Assembly (NCBI RefSeq): GCF_010093595.1
Contig: NW_022985462.1
Span: 318,948-382,947, forward strand
Length of the DNA: 64,000 bases
Direction of reading: 5' to 3'
Source: Mytilinidion resinicola
Lineage: Eukaryota > Ascomycota > Dothideomycetes > Mytilinidiales > Mytilinidiaceae
Part shown: in pieces, positions 32,722 through 42,849 of the stretch
How positions within the stretch are numbered: position 1 is the first letter of the stretch
How the letters are laid out: each line of letters opens with the position of its first letter
The notes under the pieces: model-generated
What the model was told of the DNA's origin: nothing
Databases searched by the model: none
Seen by the model: the letters and a program-made list of their open reading frames with translations, nothing else
Made by a program: the position numbers and the translations under genes

Positions 32722-35283
32722 ATGGCCATGACGGCTCTTTCGAATCTGAGTCCAGCTTGGGACTTCGATGCCTTCCCTACTGAAGAGGCCGCGACTCATA
32801 CCAGAACTCTCTTTGGGGATGGTCCCCAGTTTCAGAATCAGCTCGCCGGTGGCATTATCCCTGATGGTGAGGATGCTGATGGCGACATGTCTTTTGATTT
32901 CGAGAGAATTCCGGAGCTCGATGTCATGGACTTCGAAGCCAACGACTCACAGCATTTCGACCAGCCCAATGGCTCCGTGAACCCTGAGCAGGAATCCGGC
33001 GGTGTTGGCCTGCTTGTAGGCCATGATCCCGACAAAGATGAGATTACCCCCCCTATGGAGGGTTACGGAAACCCACCCGAGACTCCACGTAGCGTCCAGA
33101 GAGCTTCAACCGGAAGTTCTTCTAGTATTCCCTCCCCAAAAGAGTGGAAGCGCGCAAAGACACAGCCAAAGCCCTACGAACTGCGTCCTGGAGCCCGATT
33201 GAACAAAGTCCCTATGACCTGGGTCGACATGGATGAGAGCGGCAACTACGATCCCGACCAGGAGCGACGTAAGGCACCGCTGCCAAGGAAGAAGAAACAG
33301 ACTTCAATGGCTGGGCGGTCTCCTACTGATTCAGATGAAGGCGGCGAACGTATCAGGAAGTCTAAGCTTCCTACTTGGCAGCATGGACACCGATGCGGCA
33401 CCAGTCTGGTGGTATCGTTAAAGTTCACGTCCTATGCCGCCCACGAGCTTCTGAATCAGGGCTCCCGGTGCGACAACTGGCCCGAGGATAATCCTGACTG
33501 CTACGATGAGCGAGATCTGTTGGAGGAAGAAGACTTTGGTGTCGCTCGTAAACTCCGGAAGCGCGAAGCCATTCGAGAGCCAGTCTTGGACCCACGCAAC
33601 GAAGAAGACGATCTCTCTGGACATCCGGATGCACGAGGATGCAAGCTTTGCCGAGAGATCGGGAAGGACTGTTCTCTAAAGCATCGTGGCTTCACTTGGC
33701 CTTGCGAAGATTGTTCCGAGGTCGATCGACCATGCGAGCTTCTTATCCCCCCAAAACACAAGGATAGCTGCCAAAATTGCCAAGCGAACGGACTTGACTG
33801 CTCGTTCGTCTGCCAAGACTATGAGGAGGGCGAGACCGCAGGACCACGGTGCGACGAATGTATCGATTACGATCGTCCTGACTGTGTAGCCGGCCCGGAC
33901 TACACTAGGCAGCCTCAACGGCTGTATATGAATGAGTACGGACGTTCTGACGACTACGATGACGCGAAGGCTCCTGCTGCGCCAAGGAAGTACGTGGCGT
34001 GCACGATCTGTCGACAGGAGCGTAGAAGGTGTTCCCTGAAGACCAAGGACGACAAGCCACCGTGCAACAGGTGCAAAAAGGAACACTTAGCATGCACCTT
34101 CTTGGACCTCAGGCCGACTAAGGCACTTAAGCCCACCAAAGCGTCCAGCGCCACAGCTAGAGACGACCTTGCTGTGGGCACCTCAACTTACTTGGTGGAT
34201 GATGAATCGATGTCCGAAAGCCATGGGGCCCCTCGAGTGGTGGAAACAAAGCACAAACCGCAGAGCAAAGGAAAGGGGAAGGAGAAGGCAAGAGCTGAAG
34301 CGCAAGCAAGATCGAGAAACCAGGAAAGACCAGCCCCAAAGCCCGTAAATTGGACTCGTGAATATCGGGCTCTGTGTGACGCAGCAGAAGATGAGGAGGA
34401 GGAAGAGGAGGAAGAAATAGCCCCTCAAAAGGCGACTCACATAGCGGAACGCAGTTCGGATACCGCAGGACACTCTGGGTTCACTTGCAACATAATCACC
34501 TCCTATACGCACCCGATCACTTTCGACACTTCTCCATATGCCGATGGTGATTCGGCTAGGTCTTGCACATGGTGTGAAGAAAACGTCTATGGGATCTTGG
34601 GACTCGGCGAAAGAGAAGTCTTCTGCATCAGCTGGGACAACGGCCTTGGATACACTGAACTCGCAGGCGGACACCTAGCGGAAGGCTGCCGCCACAGCAA
34701 CATGTGCTTCAATTGCACGATCGGTCGGTACCAAATCATCTTGTGCGACAACCACGAGTTCCATCGCATCCCAAACATCGTCGCCGAGGACATCGACAAC
34801 GTGGTGGAGCAGCTGGACATGGCGAGGCCTGGCTCAGCATTGTCAGAGGTGCTTCAGAGCAAATTCTGCTCACTCTGCGTCAACGATCTTGCAGAGTTTG
34901 AGTGCGCGACTGTCCAGCCGTCCCTCATCCTGGCCGACACCGGTGAGCAGTATATTCGGGGTTGCGGCCTCAAGCTCTGTCGCCGATGCGCCTCGGTCTT
35001 GTGGAAGAACTGTGGTGGGAGCCTGCAGGAAACCATTCAGGTTCTAGAGCAGTCTGCGATGGAGGATCAGGCAAACGATGAGTTTCCGGAATTCATGGCG
35101 AGGGCTGATATCGGGCTTCTTAAGAATGATGGGCTGCTGAATAGGAACATGGAGGCTATTGAGATCGAAATGGACCCGGAGGCGATGGAGACCGTTGAGG
35201 AGACGCAGAGTGCGGAAAATGTTCAGGACTGTCAGATGGACGTGGAGTTGAGGGAGCAGCGATTGCAACCTGGGGAGGTTTAA
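32722..35283 (+). CDS. Large acidic protein with repeated Zn2Cys6-like cysteine clusters
   Basis: A single open frame of 853 residues from an ATG in good context (GTCATGG). The N-terminal ~200 residues are acidic and disordered. From about residue 295 to 450 there are successive cysteine clusters: CKLCREIGKDC, CEDCSEVDRPC, CQNCQANGLDC, CDECIDYDRPDC, and CTICRQERRRCSLK with CNRCKKEHLAC. The last resembles a Zn2Cys6 binuclear cluster. A Lys-rich linker and a Glu run follow (near 34394-34420). A second Cys/His-rich region starts at CTWCEEN and continues through CRHSNMCFNC, CSLCVNDLAEFEC and CRRCASVLWKNC. A short cryptic intron around 33400-33460 is possible but not needed. It may bind DNA or protein through zinc; I cannot assign a function. 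Confidence 0.75.
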   Translation: MAMTALSNLSPAWDFDAFPTEEAATHTRTLFGDGPQFQNQLAGGIIPDGEDADGDMSFDFERIPELDVMDFEANDSQHFDQPNGSVNPEQESGGVGLLVGHDPDKDEITPPMEGYGNPPETPRSVQRASTGSSSSIPSPKEWKRAKTQPKPYELRPGARLNKVPMTWVDMDESGNYDPDQERRKAPLPRKKKQTSMAGRSPTDSDEGGERIRKSKLPTWQHGHRCGTSLVVSLKFTSYAAHELLNQGSRCDNWPEDNPDCYDERDLLEEEDFGVARKLRKREAIREPVLDPRNEEDDLSGHPDARGCKLCREIGKDCSLKHRGFTWPCEDCSEVDRPCELLIPPKHKDSCQNCQANGLDCSFVCQDYEEGETAGPRCDECIDYDRPDCVAGPDYTRQPQRLYMNEYGRSDDYDDAKAPAAPRKYVACTICRQERRRCSLKTKDDKPPCNRCKKEHLACTFLDLRPTKALKPTKASSATARDDLAVGTSTYLVDDESMSESHGAPRVVETKHKPQSKGKGKEKARAEAQARSRNQERPAPKPVNWTREYRALCDAAEDEEEEEEEEIAPQKATHIAERSSDTAGHSGFTCNIITSYTHPITFDTSPYADGDSARSCTWCEENVYGILGLGEREVFCISWDNGLGYTELAGGHLAEGCRHSNMCFNCTIGRYQIILCDNHEFHRIPNIVAEDIDNVVEQLDMARPGSALSEVLQSKFCSLCVNDLAEFECATVQPSLILADTGEQYIRGCGLKLCRRCASVLWKNCGGSLQETIQVLEQSAMEDQANDEFPEFMARADIGLLKNDGLLNRNMEAIEIEMDPEAMETVEETQSAENVQDCQMDVELREQRLQPGEV

Positions 35284-36411
35284 AATCAGAGCATTTCTGA
35301 GTTCAATTTCCTGGCTTTCAAGAGGGGTTGAGAGGATTCACTGGTCTCTTGAGCTCGCGATGGCGTGCTCGTCTTGTGATGTGGTTTGGCGTTGGCGTTG
35401 GTGGGTGCTTTCTTCTAGTGCTCTGCAAGTTGCAAGTGAGGTCCGTGTGACTTCATGGAGCGACAGAGCGAAAATCTAATGGGTTCTCTTTCCTTTGATT
35501 GGTACGGGTGGCTTTGGAAGAGGGAAGACATATCTTGCATGACGGAAAGGACGGTGGGCTTCAGGTAGTCATCGTCTATTTCTCCTCCTGGTTGGGTTAG
35601 GTTCTGCACTCTTCGGTCCTGGCTCGCTTAGGGGATGAGCGCAAGCGATGTACAGCAGCTGATAGATATTGACTGGCTGGGAGTTTCTCTCTGCCCAAAA
35701 CTCTGGATCTAACCAGCCTTTGAACGTTGCAATTTCGAGTGGCTCGAGTAAAGTGTTGAAGCCAAGTGAGCGCCATTGCGCGTTGAGAGGTGAAGGTGAT
35801 GAGTACTGGAAGTTAGTTGATGATTTGCGGCGTGGACAAACGTTGAACTGCTGGGAATTGCCAAGTTACACTGACCTTGTCCCCAGTAGCAGACCCTTCG
35901 AACAGGGTGTGGAACCGGGGCCGAGAGATGGCGGTGTTCATGAACCGTCGCAAGATAAACTACTCGTCTGAATTTCTAGAAAAGGTGGTGCGGATCATCA
36001 GTAGACCTTCTCGGAAAGCCAGCGGTTGGACGAACTTTGAGATCTACTCAAGGAAACACGCTCTCACTAGATCGTGTAAGTGTGGCCTTTTCGTAGACTC
36101 TCTGCTCGATTACTAAAGCCTTTGTGTGAGTAATACCACGTGGCTGCTACGTGGTAAATTGACAGTCCGTTGTGTAAGGCTTTATTCCCCATATGGTTCA
36201 TTTCCCACGTATAGTTACATCTCCAATGTGTGGCAACGTCCACTCTGGAATCAAAACGTAAAGTAAAGACTCACGATGGCAACTCGGGAGTCGAAGACCG
36301 ACCATGCGTGATCAGGCACACACCCTACCTGGCTACATGTTGTAAATCTCACTATATCTTCTAACGTTTTACACAAGTAGTAGAGTCTTTGAGGCCCCCC
36401 TGGACCCCTAA
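35284..36411. other. Intergenic, convergent 3' regions
   Basis: 1.1 kb between convergent genes. Small frames (for example 35669-35971) have no support. Nothing else seen. Confidence 0.4.
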
Positions 36412-38235
36412 TCAGCTTTCCTCCTTACTCTCATTCTTACCAAGTTTATCCCACCCCCACTCCCCACCTGACCACAGGCCTTTCCCAATCCCAATCCCTT
36501 TCACAACCCCCTTCCCCATATCCGCAAACCTCTCGCTCATCTCCCTCCTAACATCCGCACGCGCGCCACCTCCTCCCCAACTCCCGCTATCGCTCTCTCC
36601 ATCAGTATCAACATCACTTTCAGCTCTGTGGCTACGCGATTGCGATCTTGCGTTCTCCCCGGTGCTAGGCATCCTACTCGCCGAATGGTCTCGGTTCTCC
36701 GGCGGCGTCGGGAAGATGAACGAAGATGGCAGCATAGTTCTATTCGCAAGCATCGCTTCCGTCGGGCGGGGCGTGGAGGGCATGGAGAGCTCTGGGGTTG
36801 GTCCAGCACTTGGGGCTTTGGTAAGTATTGGCGAAGGGATTCTAAAAGGAGATGGCATCCTCGCGCTCCTGGTTGCGGCCCTGGAGGACGGGTATGGTAG
36901 TTTCGATAGGGGCGGAAGGAAAGACGCGGGATTTGGCATTAATACTGGCCCTTGGGGAGTCGGTGCGGTGCTTGGACGGTCTGGGACAGGTGTTGCGGCC
37001 CTAGAGTAGCTGCTCATGCTGGTCGCAGGGCGCGAGAACTGCTTAGCTTCATGCGATGTGGAGATAGGGTTGTGAGGTGAGAGGTCTATCGACGGTCTAT
37101 CGCGGCTCGTCTGCCTCTGGCGTGTCTGGGAGCCTCCAGCACGATATCCAGCAGTACGAAATTGGGGATCCACATGACCTTCGATTTTGCCACCATCGTC
37201 GTCTTCTCGGTCGCTTTTTGGATAGACGCGTTCATGTTCCTCTGGGTTGCCGTCCCCTGCACCTCTTTTGTTCCTACCGGTACTGCTCTCCCTAGCCTTT
37301 CTCGCTTCTGCGCGTCTCCTTTGTCGTCGCTTCTTTCTCTCCTCCTCCCTCTTGATTCTCTCGGCCTCATATCTTACGCATTCAGCTCCATACTTCCCCC
37401 ATTGCCACCACTTCCCTAGCCTCGGAGGCGATGGGCTCGGCTTTCGGCGCCTCCTTCTCCTCCCTCTACCTTCTTGTGGATGTTGTCTGGGTCTAACAAG
37501 AGAGTCTGTGAAGTCGGGTCGTGGTGGCGGATCTCGCGCAAGACCTCGATCATCCCGTGCATCGTTTATGTTGAGCTCGTCGAAGGCGTCCAAGCTGAGA
37601 TTTCCGTTTGAGGATGAGGGGGGCATAATCCCAGGGTCCTGATCGAACGACGGACCAGCCCCACCGCTCATCATGAAACGGCTGTCGTCATGTGGGCTTT
37701 GGTCATTATCCTCAACTTCTCCGCAGGGAGCGTGTTCGAAATGTCGATGTTTCTCCTTGTCATGAAGCCTATAGCGTCTTCCCGCAGTAGATCCTGGTCT
37801 TCGTGATCTTTGTTCATGCTCTCTTTCGTCGCTTTCATTGGTATAGAGCGCGTGCGGGCGTGATTTACGGTACTTTCGATGGTGGTGTCTAGAAGGGCCA
37901 GATTCTGTCTCCCTGCCACCGTTGGAGCCATCTTGGGATTCGGCGTCTTCTTCGCCATGTTCTTCACACCCCCTCCTCCGTGCTTGTTCATTTACCCAAT
38001 TTTCAAGCTGGGGCCTTTCGTTATTTGCGTTTGAGTTCTCCCTTTCCTTGCCTTTCGTTTTCCCGCTAGGCCGCGCCTTTCCCTTCTTCTCTACATGTTC
38101 ATGGCAGTCCTCCAGCTCCCGGCTCAAGACTTTGAGTATGACTCCTGCTGCACTGTTCTTGTTAACCAGTGGAACAACCTTTTTGACGAGGGGCGCAAGA
38201 CGAATCTTTGTCTCTGGAAACATGGGTCTCGTCAT
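36412..38235 (-). CDS. Disordered, highly charged hypothetical protein
   Basis: A single exon from the ATG at 38235 gives 607 residues; codons upstream of that ATG in the same frame are open but lack another ATG in view. The N-terminus (TRPMFPETKIRLAPLVKKVV, VILKVLSRELEDCHEHV) may be folded. The rest is strongly charged and low complexity: Arg/His/Glu-rich, an Arg run (GRRRRRRK), a basic helical stretch around KWWQWGKYGAECVRYEAERI, then a Ser/Pro-rich region. The C-terminus has Gly/Trp-rich GKGLWSGGEWGWDKL. I recognise no domain. A plus-strand frame across the 3' end is a shadow. Confidence 0.68.
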   Translation of the reverse strand: MTRPMFPETKIRLAPLVKKVVPLVNKNSAAGVILKVLSRELEDCHEHVEKKGKARPSGKTKGKERENSNANNERPQLENWVNEQARRRGCEEHGEEDAESQDGSNGGRETESGPSRHHHRKYRKSRPHALYTNESDEREHEQRSRRPGSTAGRRYRLHDKEKHRHFEHAPCGEVEDNDQSPHDDSRFMMSGGAGPSFDQDPGIMPPSSSNGNLSLDAFDELNINDARDDRGLARDPPPRPDFTDSLVRPRQHPQEGRGRRRRRRKPSPSPPRLGKWWQWGKYGAECVRYEAERIKREEERKKRRQRRRAEARKARESSTGRNKRGAGDGNPEEHERVYPKSDREDDDGGKIEGHVDPQFRTAGYRAGGSQTRQRQTSRDRPSIDLSPHNPISTSHEAKQFSRPATSMSSYSRAATPVPDRPSTAPTPQGPVLMPNPASFLPPLSKLPYPSSRAATRSARMPSPFRIPSPILTKAPSAGPTPELSMPSTPRPTEAMLANRTMLPSSFIFPTPPENRDHSASRMPSTGENARSQSRSHRAESDVDTDGESDSGSWGGGGARADVRREMSERFADMGKGVVKGIGIGKGLWSGGEWGWDKLGKNESKEES

Positions 38236-39164
38236 TTTGAATTTGCGAGTCAATGTTTTGTATGGATGAGAAGTCAAGATGAGGCAGGGAGGAATTCAGG
38301 GCTGTGTTATAGGAAAAGGGTATGCCAGCCACCTACTTGGCTCGTCAGGAATGACCAGGTCATCACGAGCGCTGGCAATAGAAAACGTGTTCATGCGTCA
38401 TTTCTTGCAACATAACTTGACCCCGAGTGAAGAGAGTTGCGTGTGAGATTAGGACCTGAACAGGAGCGATAGAGTGGCTGGGGGTTCATTTAGGAGTACA
38501 AGACACCCCTCGCAGGCTGGATGGTAGAGAAGAGATACGAAGCAATATAGAGACCGGGGAGTGTAGGCCAGGGGGCGGTGGACGCATACATGGTGCTGGG
38601 ATCTGGGATTCAAGTGGATTTGATAGTGCGGCTGGTGGGGGGGCACTAAATGACGGTAAGACACCCCTAGACAACAGAGGGAGAGGAGAGGGCGATGCTA
38701 TAGATGAGAGGTCGTAAATCAGGCGAGATCAACATCAGATCAAATATCGAGCTTACAAGGAATATTCGGACGCCCGTCCTATTCAACACTCCTAGTATTT
38801 CACATTTTGCCTGGAGTTTGGACAATGCTCCGAAGCGCCACAAACCCACAAACAGCGACGAGGAAGTCCGCATACGTTAGGGCCCTAACGCTGTCGAAGA
38901 AAAATGAAAGACCGAAGCGATGTGTCTATTAGATTCTAAGCCCCTAGGGTTAGCCGACGGCACAAATGCGGTGAAGCTGTGAAATCTAGTACGGCATTCA
39001 CTGGTTGTGGACGTCCCGGCCAGTCGATCTCGGGCATTTAAATCGCACTACGACTCACCCCAAATGCGTCTTCTCTTCACCATCGGACTGTTCGCCACCA
39101 ACCTGGTACCCTACCTGATCAACAAAGCCTTAACGTACCTCACCTAGCCTTAACCCTTCTCAAC
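38236..39164. promoter_or_regulatory. Divergent promoter region
   Basis: 929 bp between the divergent starts at 38235 (-) and 39165 (+). No gene is seen. Confidence 0.4.
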
Positions 39165-39698
39165 ATGTCATCCCGAGAAGATGGTTCCCCAAGCATGGCC
39201 ACCGAGCACAACCTCGTTCCGGTGCTCTCACGCTTTCTGGTGCTGGCTCTAGATATCCAGCCCCCACAAGTTGCTCTGATCGAGCGCTACCTCGCGCACA
39301 TCACCACGGAGGAGGGACCGACTCTCCAACGCCTCCTCGAGCATCCAGACCGGCCAGGAGACATCATTACGCCGGATGAGATCAATGCACTCGACCAAGA
39401 GGGGCAGATGGCGCTGTTGAACTTCATTTGTGGTCCAGAGCCATCGAGCGACACGGCCGTCGCGGAGAGCATGGAGATAGAAATGGATGAGGATGAGGCT
39501 GTGGAGAGCTATGCTCCTTCTAAGCAAGGCCCAAGTGCAGGCGAGACAACGAACGATCTCATCTCTGGCGACGAGATGGAGATGGATGAAGCTCCCGAAC
39601 ACCAGCCTACTCTTCCTACGCTTAATTCAGGCACGCGTTCTGGCGGAACTACGGACGGTGATCGTAAACGAAAGAGGGACTTGGAAGATGATGTGTAG
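39165..39698 (+). CDS. Small acidic hypothetical protein with C-terminal NLS-like cluster
   Basis: A single exon of 177 residues. The first ~90 residues look helical (LSRFLVLALDIQPPQVALIE, PTLQRLLEHPD). Two acidic Met/Glu/Asp stretches follow (MEIEMDEDEA and DEMEMDEAPE), then DRKRKRDLEDDV at the C-terminus, which looks like a nuclear localisation signal. It has no known domain and could be a chromatin- or histone-associated acidic protein; that is speculative. Confidence 0.65.
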   Translation: MSSREDGSPSMATEHNLVPVLSRFLVLALDIQPPQVALIERYLAHITTEEGPTLQRLLEHPDRPGDIITPDEINALDQEGQMALLNFICGPEPSSDTAVAESMEIEMDEDEAVESYAPSKQGPSAGETTNDLISGDEMEMDEAPEHQPTLPTLNSGTRSGGTTDGDRKRKRDLEDDV

Positions 39699-40377
39699 AG
39701 CGAGATATTTCTAGAGGAATCGAGAGCCTCTAGGAATAGAGATGGGGTTTTTGGTACAAGGGAGATGATGGAGCTTTCTTCGATGGAGGTTTTCATAAGG
39801 CTAGTTCATCGATTCGAGAGGCTTTCGGTGAAAGTGACGAAAGCAGTCGATTACCTGGGACATCAGTGGGATTACTGTCAAACTGAGAGACTGCATTTCC
39901 TGTGCGATGTCAACAATATAATATTTAAGGTTACAGCGATACAACGAAGGAAGCTCTTGTCAACCAGACTTTAGTATCTCAATATCGACACTGTCATGCC
40001 ACCGTCTGAAGTGCTTCAGTGTAGCCTATAATGTCCGGACAGAATGTAACATCCTTAAGACCATGACTGAGATATGTAATTTGCGCGTGTAACAGATTCC
40101 CTATAAAGCCCCCGAGCCAGCGTCTACTTCCAATGTCTTCGCACTGGATTGTGGGCTGGATGGGTATGATTTAATCGAATTTAGAGCATTTTGTATCAAC
40201 GCTAGAAGAGAAATGACACTCCATAAGATGAAATGTCCTAGAAAGCTTGCCACTAGAATGCAGCTCTCATAGAAGAAGACAGCGAGTGTCGAAGTTGGTG
40301 AGAGAGAAGACGCTGACTCAGCGCTCTTGGCGCTGGCCATCTCAAACTCCACACCTGCAGCCTGCATCACTCACTTC
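39699..40377. other. Intergenic with a doubtful small membrane ORF
   Basis: A minus-strand frame at 40101-40370 could encode under 90 residues with one hydrophobic helix (FLGHFILWSVISLLALIQ). It sits just downstream of the permease relic and has no homologue that I know. I do not call it a gene with confidence. Nothing else is seen. Confidence 0.3.
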
Positions 40378-41020
40378 CTAGGCCTTATCCGCACCAATGT
40401 TCACTGTTGTCGCGTCCCTAATCTTGATTCTCTTCAATAGACCATGATATGTTCCTGGCCAACCCTGGATGACCTCATCAGCCAGCACATTCCCCGCCCC
40501 ATCATGCGCTCGATCCCACTCCTCCACCTGCATCTTCGGCACTTTTGCAATCGACGCGTGACACTACCGCCCTTGTCCAGCACCAGCGTCTCAGTTCGGA
40601 TACTGTGCTTACCCAGCTGGGGCAGAATCCTCACCCAGAGGTAGTAGTACAAGACACAACCTAGAATGAGAGTGATACCTACGATACAGTACGTCGCGTA
40701 CCAGAAGGAGACAGCGCCGCCGTCGTCTGGAGGACACCACGGCACGATGAGCAGGAAGAGGCATGCTAGACTGGAGAAGATGCCTGCAACATGCTAGCTT
40801 CGAACTCAGCTTTGGAAGGCCTTCTTGCGCCGGTAGCAGAGGAAGTAGATACCTATGATCATGAGGAAGATGAAACCTAGAGGCTACATGTTAGCTCTTC
40901 TGTGTCATTTAGAGGGTTGGTAATAGTCTTCATGGTTTAGTGGATCAGGGTACGATCGCAGATCCACGAGGGACAGATTTGGGACGGCGCCATCTTGGAT
41001 TTGGAGAGGGCGAGGTCGTA
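40378..41020 (-). pseudogene. Amino-acid permease (APC superfamily) relic
   Basis: Fragments of an amino-acid/choline-type permease are readable in order but in different frames. Near 41000 is a QDGAVPNLSLVDLRS segment, the cytoplasmic-loop motif common in these transporters. Then comes GFIFLMIIGIYFLCYRRKKA (about 40870-40810). Then a helix pair with SFWYATYCIVGITLILGCVL and the tail LPQLGKHSIRTETLVLDKG (about 40770-40570). After a frame change near 40560 a C-terminal tail (VPKMQVEEWDRAHD) runs to a stop at 40380-40378. Stops (TGA after the RRKKA segment) and frameshifts interrupt it, roughly 100 residues are missing between the first two fragments, and the N-terminal helices are absent. It is a dead gene. 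Confidence 0.7.
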
Positions 41021-41285
41021 TCATTGAAGGGCTAATTAACGAAGGCGTGCTTCGTTGTGGAAATTCTGCCAAGATTCGCATTATCTATATGAGGGGTGGC
41101 TTAGAAGTATCACCTCTACGTAGTACGAAGTCTCAGAGAGCAACGAAGACGCAGGATGCTGATGTTTCATTACGAGCGATCAAGCTAGCCTATTTGCATG
41201 AGAGACCCTGTATCAGAACTTCTGTCTTTCTCTTACATCTCTGCTAATCATCGCCGAAAGTTGAGCTTGCTCTGGACTTGTCTAA

Positions 41286-42008
41286 TCAGCCTCCGTGAAT
41301 ACACACATTCTCATGAAAAACAACCTCTTTCTGCACAACCAACAACCACAACCTCCAAACATCCCGATACTCATCGGGTTTCTCCCCCTGCACTTGCCGG
41401 CATTGTTTTCCACACTTCTTCGGATCCCCTTCATGAACATCGAGACCTCTTGGGCAAATATACGTCTTGGAATTCGAACGTCTCCACTGTGGATGGTACT
41501 CCACATCCACAAGTGACCCCTTAATCTCATGGATGAACTCCGGGCAATTGACTATAGCCGTCGTTGGAACTTCAACCTCCTTGATTTTGGTAACCAGCTT
41601 CACGGCCTCAAGGTACTTCTTGGCCTTTAACCATTCGGCTAGTGCATCGACACCAAAGCGTTCGGCTTCTTCCTGCAGGGTCTGATATAGGTTGAAGTTG
41701 TGCCCTTTTTCCTTGGACCAAAAGATCGGGAATTTAGAGGGGCATCGCATGAAGCGGAGGACGTGCTCGAACGTATCGCCATCGTTGTCGATCGAGTAAT
41801 TAGACCTGCCACCAACCCGCGCCTCTGCGAAGAACGCTCGAAAGTATTTACTTTCGGTCTCGAGCGTACTACGAGTGGTACGGAATGTTCGCTCGCCGAC
41901 TGTGAGGGTAATGAGCTTACGGCTTTCCATGGTCCATTCATCCGTTGCTGGCAGCGGATCGGTGGGGTTCTGTTGAAGGTCACCTAGCGCAATCTTTTCC
42001 GTCGACAT
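41286..42008 (-). CDS. BTB/POZ (KCTD-like) domain protein
   Basis: A single exon of 240 residues from the ATG at 42008. Residues ~25-120 form a BTB/POZ domain of the K+-channel-tetramerisation subtype (ITLTVGERTFRTTRSTLETE, SKYFRAFF, DGDTFEHVLRFMRCP). The rest is a C-terminal part with Cys residues and Trp (YHPQWRRSN, CPRGLDVHEGD). BTB domains mediate dimerisation and often recruit Cullin-3; this protein has no second known domain, so its partner is unknown. A plus-strand frame across the same region is a shadow. Confidence 0.8.
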   Translation of the reverse strand: MSTEKIALGDLQQNPTDPLPATDEWTMESRKLITLTVGERTFRTTRSTLETESKYFRAFFAEARVGGRSNYSIDNDGDTFEHVLRFMRCPSKFPIFWSKEKGHNFNLYQTLQEEAERFGVDALAEWLKAKKYLEAVKLVTKIKEVEVPTTAIVNCPEFIHEIKGSLVDVEYHPQWRRSNSKTYICPRGLDVHEGDPKKCGKQCRQVQGEKPDEYRDVWRLWLLVVQKEVVFHENVCIHGG

Positions 42009-42849
42009 AATTTGAGAGCTCAACTGTGTGTCTGAGCTGGGGACTGATGATTGCTGGACTGAGGAAGGAATAGCTTCAAGCCCATGGAGCCCAGGTATTT
42101 ATTGACGTCAATGTTAGGCTTTGGACAAATGTTTGATTGATCCGCATAGGACTTTCGCCTTCCAAACACCCATAAAGAACCAGAACGCGCAATCTGGAAG
42201 CTCTCCGTATCTCACAGCCTTTGTCACGTGGCTGTAATGCTAAGCTTTCTGTATTTGCTCAGCATTTCCAGCAAATAGTGGACTTGATCGTCTGATGTCT
42301 CCAGCTTTAGGGTCTAGTCGTAGGCAACGAACGACATTGCAATCAAACCCCTTCGCTGTGGCACGGAAGCGGCGCGGTGATGGCTGGAATACATGACACA
42401 TCTCCGAAGCTCTCTTTCGATATCCATAAGAAATTTAGATGGCCAACATCCTCACTCGGTCGAGTGACGTGTCGTAGAGGCTATCTTCTAACCATTGGAA
42501 TTCCGCTCTCTGGACAACGAGCTTGACGAGAAGCTTCCAACTGACCTCCTTCAGTTTGCTAGCATTTGCTTTTGAAGTTCCCTCTCGCTTGGTCATATAT
42601 TCCACCTCAAATTGAAAGCTCTACAAAGCGGGATACAGCCACCTTAACGCGGATTTCATGCTAGAGTACTGTGCCGTTGTTCTTGTCGGCGTGTCTGAGT
42701 TTTATGTTACCGAAGGAACAGGGACTGTCCGAAAAGGTGGATCGATGCACAAAGAAATGAACCTGGTGACGTATTTTTCGATTTCGGTAATCCGTTCCTA
42801 ACGAGACTGTAAATCCTTTTTGGATTACTCGTGTTAGGGTTAAGGCCAT
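42009..42849. other. Intergenic, no gene seen
   Basis: About 840 bp upstream of the BTB gene and downstream of the USP pseudogene. No supported coding sequence. Confidence 0.4.

Noticed and set aside
36389..37009. 206-codon plus-strand frame
   Set aside because: It is antisense to the 3' part of the disordered minus-strand gene. No domain and no splice support.
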